Shown piece after piece: positions 25,267 to 33,832 of a DNA stretch of 64,000 nucleotides (its first letter is position 1; each line of letters opens with the position of its first letter). The notes beneath the pieces were generated by a model. The model searched no databases. It saw nothing but the letters and a program-made list of their open reading frames with translations, and had not been told where the DNA came from. The DNA is from Brevibacterium sp. 239c. GTDB lineage: Bacteria; Actinomycetota; Actinomycetes; Actinomycetales; Brevibacteriaceae. The stretch is from contig NZ_FXZH01000016.1 in the NCBI RefSeq assembly GCF_900169365.1, forward strand, positions 50,656 through 114,655. Reading direction: 5' to 3'. The translations under genes and the position numbers were made by a program.

Positions 25267-25869
25267 ATGTCCAAACGCGATGACATCATCTCTGCAGCGA
25301 TCCGACTGGCTGAGCAGGCTCCACCTGGGCAGGCCAGCCTCAGCGTGCGGGCGGTCGCCAAGGAAGCCGGAATCGGTGCCTCGACGCTGCGCCACTATTT
25401 CCCCACCCAGGCTGATCTGCATGAGGCGATTACTCGCGGCTCCATGGACATGGCAGTCAAGGACTTCTCGATCACCGATTCCAGTCGGGATCCGGGCGAG
25501 CGGCTCTTTGAGTGCTGCGCGCAGTTCCTTCCTAACCACGAACACCGTGAGATGCAGCTTGAACTGTGGCTCACGATGCACATCAGCGCGCTTGGCCCCG
25601 AACGCCGTGCGGTGACCCGACGGCTGCTCGAGTACGGCCACGACTTCACCTACACATGCCTGCATCGCTGGCTTGAGATCCTGGCCGGCGAAGGTCACCT
25701 CGACCCCGCCGAGGTGGCACCATCGGCGACTGCTTTGTTCACCATGCTCGACGGGCTGGCCCTTCACTCAATCGTCACCCCCGAACGGGTCACCGTCGAT
25801 GCCGCGCTCGATCACCTCAGGTGGCTGATCTCAAAGGTGCTCGCGCCCGCTCCCGATCCGCGAAGATAG
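25267..25869 (+). CDS. TetR-family transcriptional regulator
   Basis: 200 residues, GAGGAG upstream of the ATG. N-terminal HTH with SLSVRAVAKEAGIGASTLRHYF. The C-terminal domain (EMQLELWLTMH and later ALFTMLDGLALHSIV) resembles the BetI/KstR2-like C-terminal type. It is divergent from a small multidrug export gene and preceded by a 24-bp palindrome, so it most likely represses that gene and itself. Confidence 0.85.
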   Translation: MSKRDDIISAAIRLAEQAPPGQASLSVRAVAKEAGIGASTLRHYFPTQADLHEAITRGSMDMAVKDFSITDSSRDPGERLFECCAQFLPNHEHREMQLELWLTMHISALGPERRAVTRRLLEYGHDFTYTCLHRWLEILAGEGHLDPAEVAPSATALFTMLDGLALHSIVTPERVTVDAALDHLRWLISKVLAPAPDPRR

Positions 25870-25890
25870 GCGCACTGCCCAGCCCGTAGC

Positions 25891-26826
25891 TCAGCGCATC
25901 TGGGCCGCCGCCTGCTGGAGAGCCTGCGTGAGTCGTCCGAGCTTCTCCGAGGCGAGGTTCCAGTGGTGCCAGTACAACGGCACATCGATGTTCGGCTGCG
26001 CGGTGATCTGCACTAGGTCCCGACTGAGACCTCCCAGCTGCATGCTGGGGATCAGGCCCCAGCCGACCCCGGCTTCGACGGCGGCCGCGAATTCCCAGGA
26101 GCTGGGTACAACCGACATCGGCGGAATCGTCGTCACTCCGGCCCGGCGGAGGAAGTCGAATTGGAGGTCATCGTCCTTGCCGAAGTTCACCATGGGCAGG
26201 GATCCCAGACCCACCTCGGCGAATGATCCCGCGCCAACGTCGGCTCCGTACTTCGCGAGCAGCCCTTTCGTGGCCACTGCCACATAGCGCATCGATCCGA
26301 GCTTCTGCACCTGGGTGCCGTAGCCGCCTGCTGCTGCCGAGGTGATGGTGCCCAGCACTTCCCCCGACGTCAGCAGCGGCAGGGCATTGCCCTGGTCAGC
26401 GACCTCGATTCGGATGACGATGTCATCCCATTTCGCCACCTCGGCGAAGATCGGTCGGAACCAGGTCGAGAGCGAATCGGCGTTGACTCCGATTCGCAGC
26501 ACCGTCGGTTCTCTGCGTCGTCCACCCTTGGATACGGTCCCGTCGGCACCGATGCCGTCGGGAGCGTCGATGTCGATACCGTGGAGTCGATCCATGGTTT
26601 CGGACTCGAGGAGCTCAATCTCCCGCGCATATTTCAGCACCGCCTCCCCAGCCTCGGTGACGGTGATAGGGTTCGTGCGACGGATGAGGACCTGCCCGAT
26701 GCGGGACTCGAGAGTGCGGATGCGCTGACTCGTCGCCGATGGCGTGACGCCGAGGACGAACGCTCCGCCTTCGACCGTGCCCTCGTCGACGACGGCGGCC
26801 AGGGTTTTGACATGATCGATGTTCAT
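25891..26826 (-). CDS. lysG: LysR-family regulator LysG/ArgP type
   Basis: 311 residues from the ATG at 26826 (MNIDHVKTLAAVVDEG). The LysR HTH has LGVTPSATSQRIRTLE and is followed by a substrate-binding domain with LRIGVNADSLSTWF, as in ArgP/LysG. It is divergent from lysE with 69 bp between the starts, the arrangement in which LysG activates the basic amino acid exporter when lysine or arginine accumulates. Confidence 0.88.
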   Translation of the reverse strand: MNIDHVKTLAAVVDEGTVEGGAFVLGVTPSATSQRIRTLESRIGQVLIRRTNPITVTEAGEAVLKYAREIELLESETMDRLHGIDIDAPDGIGADGTVSKGGRRREPTVLRIGVNADSLSTWFRPIFAEVAKWDDIVIRIEVADQGNALPLLTSGEVLGTITSAAAGGYGTQVQKLGSMRYVAVATKGLLAKYGADVGAGSFAEVGLGSLPMVNFGKDDDLQFDFLRRAGVTTIPPMSVVPSSWEFAAAVEAGVGWGLIPSMQLGGLSRDLVQITAQPNIDVPLYWHHWNLASEKLGRLTQALQQAAAQMR

Positions 26827-26895
26827 TAAGCAATTGTGCATCAGATGAAGATTCTGTTGTTTTTCTTATCATTGTGCGCGTCATAGTCTTTTCGA

Positions 26896-27495
26896 GTGCT
26901 CACTCATCTCATCAGCGGAACCCTCGCGGGCTGGTCGCTCATCATCGCCGTCGGACCACAGAACGCCCTCGTCCTGCGTCAGGGGATTCGGCGTGAGCAC
27001 CTCGGTGCGGTGCTCACCATCTGCATCCTCGCGGACGTCGTACTCATCGGATCGGGCACTATAGGCATCGGTGCGATCGTTCTCCTGGCTCCGTGGGCGC
27101 TGGAGATTCTGCGGTGGCTAGGGGTGGCCTATCTGCTCTGGTACGCGTGGGGCAGCCTTAAGTCAGCGCGCGAGGCTTCGGGGCTGACCGCAGATACACA
27201 TCAGCGCAGCCTGAAATCCATCATCGCCACCACTTTGGCGCTGACCTTCCTGAACCCCGGGGTATACCTCGATACTGTCGTCATGCTCGGCAACCTGGCG
27301 AACCAACAGGGACCTGGCGGTGTCTTGCCGTTCACCATCGGGGCGATGTTCGGGTCTCTCACATGGTTCCTCGGCATCGGCTACGGCGCCCGTGGTCTCT
27401 CGCGCTACCTCGCCAGGCCGCGGGTGTGGCAGATCCTCGACATCGTCATCGCCGTAGTTCTGGTGGCCCTGGCCGCTCGGCTTGCATTCGGGTAG
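26896..27495 (+). CDS. lysE: L-lysine/arginine exporter LysE
   Basis: 199-residue membrane protein of the LysE family with about six hydrophobic segments. Signature parts GPQNALVLRQGI near the N-terminus and LTFLNPGVYLDTVVMLG in the middle are present. The start is GTG 26896 without a clear ribosome site, so it may be leaderless or weakly translated. It is divergent from lysG, which probably activates it in response to intracellular lysine or arginine. Confidence 0.9.
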   Translation: MLTHLISGTLAGWSLIIAVGPQNALVLRQGIRREHLGAVLTICILADVVLIGSGTIGIGAIVLLAPWALEILRWLGVAYLLWYAWGSLKSAREASGLTADTHQRSLKSIIATTLALTFLNPGVYLDTVVMLGNLANQQGPGGVLPFTIGAMFGSLTWFLGIGYGARGLSRYLARPRVWQILDIVIAVVLVALAARLAFG

Positions 27496-27581
27496 AGGCT
27501 AAGTGCCGAGGGGCTTGGCAATTGCCTCCCCCGCGTCGCGTCCAGCGTGCCATGTCCGTGCCGAGGGCTACAGTCGGTGAC

Positions 27582-28304
27582 ATGGATTCTCGGGTAGATC
27601 TGCCGTTGCGGTCGGTGACCAAACATGCGCACTCGCCGCCAGAACTCAGCCCATGGCTGCGTGAGCTTCCTGCTGTCGAGGATCTCCTGGAAGGGTTCGA
27701 ATTCGAGCGCACGACCGTCTTCGTCGGGGAAAACGGTTCGGGCAAATCAACGCTCATCGAGGCACTTGCCACGGCCCTGGATCTCCCTCACGGTGGCGGC
27801 ACAGGATGGGAGGTGCGCGACCACGCCGAGGAGGTTCCTGAACTGAGCGAACATGTGCAGATTGTGCGTGGAGCCGCTTCCAAGCGCGGCGCGTTCTTCC
27901 TTCGCGCCGAGACCATGCACGAGAACATGGCCTATCTGATGGAGATCGGCTCCTTTCGGGGGCATCACTATTCACAGCAGTCGCATGGTGAGATGTTCAT
28001 CGAGATGCTGACGGGGAAGTTCATGGGCCTGGGACTGTGGGTCCTCGACGAACCGGAGAGCGCGTTGTCCTTCACCGCCTCGCTGACTTTGCTGCATCTC
28101 ATCCGGCAGCGAGATCGCGCGGGGCTGCAGACCATCATGGCCACCCACTCCCCCGTCCTCGCACATGCAGAGGGTGCCAAAATCGTTGAGGTAGGCGAAT
28201 GGGGATTGCGCGAATCCACCTGGGATCGCCTCGACATGGTCGACCATTGGAGACGCTTCCTCGATGATCCCCAGCGGTACCTGCGATATTTCGATGACGA
28301 CTGA
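27582..28304 (+). CDS. Predicted AAA ATPase (COG3910 type)
   Basis: 240 residues. Walker A GENGSGKST near residue 50, a histidine- and serine-rich QQSHGE signature-like segment, Walker B VLDEPESALSF and a THSPVLA switch region. This is the single-domain ABC/AAA type called predicted ATPase COG3910, of unknown function. The ATG at 27582 is used; ATG 27552 is in frame and neither has a strong ribosome site. A long hairpin separates it from the convergent Pip gene. Confidence 0.8.
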   Translation: MDSRVDLPLRSVTKHAHSPPELSPWLRELPAVEDLLEGFEFERTTVFVGENGSGKSTLIEALATALDLPHGGGTGWEVRDHAEEVPELSEHVQIVRGAASKRGAFFLRAETMHENMAYLMEIGSFRGHHYSQQSHGEMFIEMLTGKFMGLGLWVLDEPESALSFTASLTLLHLIRQRDRAGLQTIMATHSPVLAHAEGAKIVEVGEWGLRESTWDRLDMVDHWRRFLDDPQRYLRYFDDD

Positions 28305-28316
28305 CCGTCGCCCCTC

Positions 28317-28356
28317 GCCGAGGTGGCTGTGCGCGCCGACGCACCGCCACCTCGGC
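28317..28356. terminator. Bidirectional hairpin between convergent genes
   Basis: Perfect 11-bp arms GCCGAGGTGGC and GCCACCTCGGC with an inner 5-bp stem (GTGCG/CGCAC). It lies between the ATPase stop at 28304 and the Pip stop at 28369, so it can serve both. No T-run. Confidence 0.6.
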
Positions 28357-28368
28357 AACGGCTGAGGT

Positions 28369-30546
28369 TTAGAGCGACAGGCTCGGGTGCAGCTGGGTCA
28401 GCGTAACCATTCGCTTCCGGCCACAGACGAACATGGTGGCCACCAGACAGATAGCGGTCATGAGCAGCAAGACGACCGCTGACTGTGCGGCGATGAACAT
28501 GTCTCCGCCAGCGATCAGGGTCCGCAGGCCGTTGACCGCGTGTGTCATCGGCAGGAAGGGCGAGATGATCTGGAAGATGCTCGGAGCCGTCTGCACCGGG
28601 TAGGTACCTCCCGCCGAGGCGATCTGGACCATGAGCAGGACCAAGGCGACCAGCCTGCCGACACCACCCAAGGCCGCGACGCAAAGTTGATGGACCGCAT
28701 GGAAGCTGGCGGCGACAAGGATCGAGAACAGCAGGGTCCACACCCAACTGCCGGCGGAGAAATCGAGGGCGAAGGTGAGCACCCCATAGAGCACCGCCAC
28801 TTGAGCCACCCCGAACATAATGCCGGGCACATAACCGGCCCAAGCGATACGAGAGGATTTCGCCGATGACATCAGCGCACGATACGGAATCGCATTGATG
28901 ACCATGTAGGTGATCATTCCGCCGATCCACAGGGCGAGGGACACGAAGAATGCGGCCAGACCTTCACCGTAGGCGTCCACGGCGTTGTCCTTGAGCTTCT
29001 CGGCATCGACGGGCACCGCCACGACATCCGAGCGATTCTCGCGGTCGGATTTGTCATAGGTCGGAATCTGTTTGAGGCCGTCGGCAAGCTTGTCGGCGAG
29101 TTCTCCCGATCCGTCGACGAGCTTCTTCGCGCCCTTGTCGAGTTCATCGGAGCCGTCAGCCAGCTTTGAGGATCCGTCCTTGAGGTCGGCTGCACCGGTC
29201 TTGGCCTTCTCTGTGCCGTCCTTGAGCTGGATGACACCGTCGTTGAGGTCTCCGGCGCCCTTGGCCAGCTTGCCTGCACCGGCGTCGAGTTTGATGAGCC
29301 CTGAATGCAGGTCATCGGCCCCAGTGGCCACCTTCTGCGCACCGTCGTCGAGCTTGCCGATCTTCCTGTCGGCGTCCCTGATCTTACCCATGACGTCATC
29401 GACGGCCTTCTTCACCGGGCCTTCGAGGTCCTTAGCCTCATCGGCGGCCTTCGAGGCCCGACCGTGAGCCTTGTCCAGATCCCCGCCGAGGCGGTCCATG
29501 TCGTCGGCAAGCTTCGCCACGTTAGGATCATCGGGATAGTCTTCGCGCAGCTGAGCGACCCGATCATCCACATCACCGTTCACGGTCTTCCGCGCCGACT
29601 CGAAGTCATCTTCCGCATTGTCCAGCTTCGGTCGTGTGCCCTCGACGAGGTCGTCGGCGCGTTTGCGCAGATCTTCGGCCTTGTCCGTGGTCTCATCGGC
29701 GGTGTCACGCAGCTGCGATGTTCCATCAGCGACCTGTCCGGCTCCGGTTGAAAGCTTCTTCGAGCCGTTCTTAGCCTCGGTGGTGCTCTTGGCCAACGTA
29801 TCTGCACCGGTCTTCAGGTCGCCGCTGCCCTTCTTCAGCTTTCCAGCTCCCTCGTCGAGGTCACCGATGCCGGTCTGCAGCGTCCCTACTCCCTTGTCCA
29901 ACTTATGTGCACCGTCGGAGAGTTCACCAGTTCCGTCGTGGAGGTCAACCGCACCATCGTTGAGCTTCGACGCGCCCTTGACCGCCTCCTTTGTCGAGGA
30001 GTGGATGTCATTGAAGCCGAGATAGACCTCGGTGACGTATTCGGCCGTCGTGGTCTCGTTCAGTCCTGATTTGATCTCGTTGAGGATCGTTCCCGCCATC
30101 TGTCCCACGATGAAGTTGTGCGCATCGTCGGTGCGCAGGTTCAGTCCTGCCTGCTCGGGATCGTCCCCTCCAGTCGAGACGAGTCGCTCGGAGAAGTTAG
30201 AAGGGATCTCCAGGACGGCGAAATATTTGCCTTCGGCGAGACCGTCGTTGGCCTCCTTCAGCGATGTCTCCTGCCAGTCGAAGCCACCTTCACCTTTGGG
30301 CGTGATCTTGTCTACGAGCTCATCGCCTGCCTGGAGCTTCTCACCATCGGAGTCGGGTTTCTCGGCGCCCTCGTCCGTATTGACCACGGCCGCCTGGAGC
30401 TTGTCCAGATTGTCGGTCGGCGCCCAGTTCGACGCCAGATACAGTCCACCGTAGATCGCGGGGATGATGGCCACGACGATGATCGCCAACCGAGTGATGG
30501 TGTGCCGTTTGAAACGGCTGAGTTCGAGCCATGGCAGAGAGAACAT
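28369..30546 (-). CDS. YhgE/Pip domain membrane protein
   Basis: 725 residues with the YhgE/Pip layout: one N-terminal transmembrane helix (RLAIIVVAIIPAIYGGLYLAS), a long extracytoplasmic region of about 450 residues, and four to five C-terminal helices like ABC-2 permeases. The external region has many short repeats of the kind L-x-x-GA-x-x-L-x-x-G, predicted as long coiled coil. Homologues act as ABC-2-type exporters or phage receptors and are linked to ESX/type VII partners. The upstream ABC ATPase gene, in the same direction, is the probable energising partner. Confidence 0.85.
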   Translation of the reverse strand: MFSLPWLELSRFKRHTITRLAIIVVAIIPAIYGGLYLASNWAPTDNLDKLQAAVVNTDEGAEKPDSDGEKLQAGDELVDKITPKGEGGFDWQETSLKEANDGLAEGKYFAVLEIPSNFSERLVSTGGDDPEQAGLNLRTDDAHNFIVGQMAGTILNEIKSGLNETTTAEYVTEVYLGFNDIHSSTKEAVKGASKLNDGAVDLHDGTGELSDGAHKLDKGVGTLQTGIGDLDEGAGKLKKGSGDLKTGADTLAKSTTEAKNGSKKLSTGAGQVADGTSQLRDTADETTDKAEDLRKRADDLVEGTRPKLDNAEDDFESARKTVNGDVDDRVAQLREDYPDDPNVAKLADDMDRLGGDLDKAHGRASKAADEAKDLEGPVKKAVDDVMGKIRDADRKIGKLDDGAQKVATGADDLHSGLIKLDAGAGKLAKGAGDLNDGVIQLKDGTEKAKTGAADLKDGSSKLADGSDELDKGAKKLVDGSGELADKLADGLKQIPTYDKSDRENRSDVVAVPVDAEKLKDNAVDAYGEGLAAFFVSLALWIGGMITYMVINAIPYRALMSSAKSSRIAWAGYVPGIMFGVAQVAVLYGVLTFALDFSAGSWVWTLLFSILVAASFHAVHQLCVAALGGVGRLVALVLLMVQIASAGGTYPVQTAPSIFQIISPFLPMTHAVNGLRTLIAGGDMFIAAQSAVVLLLMTAICLVATMFVCGRKRMVTLTQLHPSLSL

Positions 30547-30625
30547 CGAAGAAGCACCTTATTGTTGTCGACAGATTCGAAAAGCTGGTGGAAGCGGGAC
30601 GTCATCTGAGTCGCCCGCCTCGGTG

Positions 30626-30645
30626 ACTGAGTCGGTTGACTCAGT
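30626..30645. other. Small hairpin at the ABC ATPase stop codon
   Basis: Perfect 8-bp arms ACTGAGTC and GACTCAGT around GGTT. The ABC ATPase stop lies in it. It may slow ribosomes or shield the mRNA end between the ATPase and Pip genes. Confidence 0.45.
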
Positions 30646-31483
30646 GTCGGGGATGCTGGGTCAGTTGCAGTGTGCTCACTGAGGTGGGCGATACCTCCGT
30701 GTGCAATGCGTCGAGGGCGAGGTCGACATCGGTGGAGTCTTCGCAGGAGGCGATCACCGTCAGTGGACGCTCGGGGTCACGTTTGCGGCGCAGATCCTGA
30801 TAGATGAGGATGGCCGCCCAGGCGCGGGCGCGATCTTGGCGCTCGCGCAGATAGTCGATGTTATCGAGGACGACGACTGGTGCCTGGGCGAGGCTGGCGA
30901 GGCCCAGCTCGAGGAGGAATTTCTGGAGCTCGCTGAGCTCGGAGACGAAGGCCTTCCCCTCGTTGTCGATGAGGAAGTCGGCATCCTTGGCATCCGCAGC
31001 AGAGAACGTCCCGACGGGCAGACGATCGATCACCTCGGTGGCGGAGTCGAAGGTCTCGCGGATGACGTCGGTGACCTCGCGCAGGGAGGACTTCGACACC
31101 CAAGGTTTGTACCAGGGTTGAAGCATGATGAGCCGTTCGGCGATGTGCTGAGCGAGGGTGAAGTCGTTCTCAAGGTCGGTGAGCCCAGCAATATGCCCAA
31201 CCGTGACCTGCTCGCGGACGTGGCGGGGCTTCTTGCGAATGTCGAGGTCGCCCACATGCCCCTCGCCGGAGGTCACACGCATGCGCCCGGCGATCGAGAG
31301 CAGGAGGGATGTTTTTCCGGATCCGGCTGGGCCCTGGATGATGGCGACCGCACCTCGGGGGACGTCGAGTTCGACGCCGGAGAACACGTCTCCGTTCTTT
31401 CCCGATATTCCCCACCCGCGGAGACTGACTTGGCTTATCGCCTGTTCTGTCTCATCGACGAGTGCCTCTGAGTTGCTCTGCAT
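30641..31483 (-). CDS. ABC-type ATPase partner of YhgE/Pip, signature motif degenerate
   Basis: 280 residues from the ATG at 31483, which follows GGGGG by 8 bases. Walker A is GPAGSGKTS and Walker B VVVLDNIDY, where the usual DE is replaced by DN. Where LSGGQ should stand it has ELSELQKFLLELGLA, so the signature is degenerate. Such ATPases paired with YhgE/Pip are seen in actinobacteria. Export driven by it is inference; with Asn in place of the catalytic Glu it might hydrolyse ATP slowly or play a structural part. Confidence 0.75.
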   Translation of the reverse strand: MQSNSEALVDETEQAISQVSLRGWGISGKNGDVFSGVELDVPRGAVAIIQGPAGSGKTSLLLSIAGRMRVTSGEGHVGDLDIRKKPRHVREQVTVGHIAGLTDLENDFTLAQHIAERLIMLQPWYKPWVSKSSLREVTDVIRETFDSATEVIDRLPVGTFSAADAKDADFLIDNEGKAFVSELSELQKFLLELGLASLAQAPVVVLDNIDYLRERQDRARAWAAILIYQDLRRKRDPERPLTVIASCEDSTDVDLALDALHTEVSPTSVSTLQLTQHPRH

Positions 31484-31625
31484 TTCTGATGCCCCCAATG
31501 TGTGCGACTATGTCGACCGTTCGCGCTGGCCGCTGACGCCGGGTACGCGGGTCACGCACGCACCACTGCCAAGCACATTACGCCACATGGGCCCTTACAG
31601 TGCCGTTCCGTCTGACGCAGGTCAA

Positions 31626-31647
31626 GTTACTCATAGGTAACTATAAT
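31626..31647 (+). promoter_or_regulatory. TATAAT promoter element with overlapping palindrome
   Basis: A perfect TATAAT (31642-31647), unusual in this GC-rich window, lies 35 bp before the TDT gene. Directly upstream, GTTACTCATAGGTAAC (31626-31641) is an inverted repeat with 5-bp arms in the spacer, where a repressor could bind. Confidence 0.5.
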
Positions 31648-31682
31648 GGTCGAAGCTGAACATTTTCTTGAAAACACCGCGA

Positions 31683-32825
31683 ATGTCTTCAAGCCCACAC
31701 AATGCCGATAATGGAGGAATGAGCGATGGACAGACGAACCTGACATACCTGCAGAGCAGATGGGGGCTGAGTCCGGGCACGGTCACACCCGGATGCTTCG
31801 CTTCCGTCATGGCCACCGGAATTATGGCCGTCGGTGCACACCTCAAGGGACTGACCCTGCTCTCGACCATACTGTTCTGGCTGGCCGTGATCCTCTACGC
31901 CTTCTTCCTGACACTGATCATCTGGCGCGCCTGCTCGCACAACGAGGACCTGCGCGCCGACCTCCACAACCCGTCGAAGGCCTTTGGATTCTTCACCTTC
32001 GTCGCAGCGACCAATGTCCTCGCGACTGGCCTCGAGGGGCAATCTCACTTCCGCATCGCCCTCGCCGCCTTCAGCATCGGCCTCCTCGCCTGGCTGGTCC
32101 TGGGCTATCTCATTCCCTTCTCCGCTGTGCTCGGCTCCGCGAAGTCGCCCATCCTCACACAGGTCAATGGAACCTGGTTCGTCTGCGTGGTCGCTGCGCA
32201 GTCCGTTGCTGTCGCCGCATCCGGGCTGATGGCGAACCTGCCGGACGAGGCACCCGCGTCTGGAGTCAGTTTCGGGTCGGTTCTTGCGGTCATCGCTGTC
32301 ATCGCCTGGAGCCTCGGCATTGGGCTCTATCTCGTCTGCGCCGTCTTCGTCGGGATCAGGGCGCTGCTCCACCGCATCGGTCCCGAGGACCTCGACGCCC
32401 CGTACTGGGTGATGATGGGCGCGCTGGCCATCTCCGTGGTCGCAGGCTCAAAGATCCTCGAGGGCGGAACAGCACCCATCTTCGCGGCGACGACGGTCAT
32501 CATCGCCGGCGCCTCGGCGATCCTGTGGGCCATCTCGACCTGGCTCATCCCGGCACTTGTCATCGCCGGACTGTGGCGGCACTTCCGACACCGCATCCCT
32601 TTGGGATACTCGGCGGGACTGTGGAGCATGGTCTTCCCGCTGGGAATGTACTCCGTGGCGAGCATGAATGTGGGCAAGGTCGACGGGGTGCCGATCATCT
32701 CGTGGATCGGCGATCAGTGGTATTGGATCGCCCTGGGTGTATGGGCGATCGTCTTCTGCGCAATGGTGTGGTCATTCGTGCGCTCGACGAGAGCGCAGGT
32801 ATCCTCGGACGCTGCGGCGGGCTGA
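31683..32825 (+). CDS. TDT-family transporter (TehA/Mae1 type)
   Basis: 380 residues with ten predicted helices. The first helix PGCFASVMATGIMAVG is the typical TDT start, and FGFFTFVAATNVLATG and GLWSMVFPLGMYSVASMNVG are the conserved later segments. Family members carry dicarboxylates or sulfite, act in tellurite resistance, or are anion channels. The start is uncertain: ATG 31683 is given, TTG 31668 and ATG 31719 are in frame; the last has GGAGG only one base upstream. Substrate unknown. Confidence 0.85.
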   Translation: MSSSPHNADNGGMSDGQTNLTYLQSRWGLSPGTVTPGCFASVMATGIMAVGAHLKGLTLLSTILFWLAVILYAFFLTLIIWRACSHNEDLRADLHNPSKAFGFFTFVAATNVLATGLEGQSHFRIALAAFSIGLLAWLVLGYLIPFSAVLGSAKSPILTQVNGTWFVCVVAAQSVAVAASGLMANLPDEAPASGVSFGSVLAVIAVIAWSLGIGLYLVCAVFVGIRALLHRIGPEDLDAPYWVMMGALAISVVAGSKILEGGTAPIFAATTVIIAGASAILWAISTWLIPALVIAGLWRHFRHRIPLGYSAGLWSMVFPLGMYSVASMNVGKVDGVPIISWIGDQWYWIALGVWAIVFCAMVWSFVRSTRAQVSSDAAAG

Positions 32826-32955
32826 GAGCCGCGGGGAGTCGAGTACGGCTACGGCCGCGGGCACGGGTAGGGCATCACGGAGTGTATGAGTTGGCGCCCC
32901 AACGACAGACGGCGGTCCGCGGACAGCTAATTACGGGCCAGACTCCACGCAATGA

Positions 32956-33000
32956 AAAAGCTGCCGCATGCAGCGTGTGCATGCGACAGCTTCAGTTTGT
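32956..33000. terminator. Bidirectional Rho-independent terminator
   Basis: Stem AAGCTG-C-CGCATGCA paired with TGCATGCG-A-CAGCTT (one mismatch, 5-base loop), with a run of A before and TTcagTTT after. It lies between the convergent TDT and DUF805 genes. The 32826-33054 gap has no gene that I can see. Confidence 0.7.
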
Positions 33001-33054
33001 TCGCGGTGCGGGCTCAGAGATAAGAACCCGTCTTAAGCGAGAACGCTCAGATGA

Positions 33055-33615
33055 TCATACGTCGAAGCGCTGGCCCTCAGGCTTGGAAGGCAGGAGCTCA
33101 AGGACGAACAGAATGAGTCCGCCGATTCCGGGTATGAATGTGAGGAAGAAGAATGGTCCAGCGAAGTTCGCATCGTGCAGACGACGCCAGATGATCGCCA
33201 GTTGCGGGATGATCATGGCGAGAGCGATGAGACCACCGATAACATAGCCGATCCCGGCGATAATCACGCCCGGGCCCGACATTGCAGCCTGTGCAGCGCT
33301 CGGGTCGTATGGATCGACCATTGCCGCAGAACTTGCTGCCATAACCGCACCGACAATGACCAGCACCATCGGGATGAGCTGCACCAGGAAGGTGAACAGC
33401 GCCACCCACCAGAACTCGCTGCGCGAAGCACGTCCGGAGAACGTGGCGTACTTCTTGAAGAAGCGCTTGACGGCCTGGCCGAATGATGCACCGTAGAGAG
33501 GGAGGGACAGATCTTCGGGGCTAGCGGCTCCGCGGATCTGGCCACCTGGGCCCATTGCGCCTGGACCTGTGGCACCGGGGCCTGCGGGATATGCGTTGTT
33601 CGCGTCGTAGGACAT
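33055..33615 (-). CDS. DUF805 family membrane protein
   Basis: 186 residues from the ATG at 33615, with AAGG upstream. An N-terminal Gly/Pro/Ala-rich stretch (residues 1-35) precedes the DUF805 domain, which starts at KRFFKKYATFSGRASRSEFWW and has about four helices ending with the loop IWRRLHDANFAGPFFF. The function of the family is unknown. Confidence 0.85.
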   Translation of the reverse strand: MSYDANNAYPAGPGATGPGAMGPGGQIRGAASPEDLSLPLYGASFGQAVKRFFKKYATFSGRASRSEFWWVALFTFLVQLIPMVLVIVGAVMAASSAAMVDPYDPSAAQAAMSGPGVIIAGIGYVIGGLIALAMIIPQLAIIWRRLHDANFAGPFFFLTFIPGIGGLILFVLELLPSKPEGQRFDV

Positions 33616-33782
33616 GGTGACCTTCGTGTTAGGAAAAATATCGTCTTTGCACAGGAAGTGCGATATCAATTGTGCTACAGACTGGCGCCGATCCCCGCAT
33701 TCACGGTGTTTCAGATCTGGAACGTGAAACAAACAAGATGACGTGACTCGCGACTACAACCCCGCCGATGGGACCCCACGCG

Positions 33783-33816
33783 AAAAGCGCCCGAGAAGCA
33801 TCAGCTTCTCGGGCGC
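33783..33816 (-). terminator. Rho-independent terminator of the MFS gene
   Basis: Perfect 13-bp stem, GCGCCCGAGAAGC and its complement with loop ATCA. Read on the minus strand it is followed by TTTT. It starts 17 bp after the MFS stop. Confidence 0.85.
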
Positions 33817-33832
33817 CATCGGCGCGATCACG

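Noticed and set aside
26827..26895. Possible lysine riboswitch before lysE
   Set aside because: The gap is only 69 bp, too short for an L-box; LysR-type control by LysG explains regulation.
31760..33247. Plus-strand open frame of 495 codons overlapping the TDT and DUF805 genes
   Set aside because: Arg/His-rich out-of-frame reading that crosses a terminator and two real genes.
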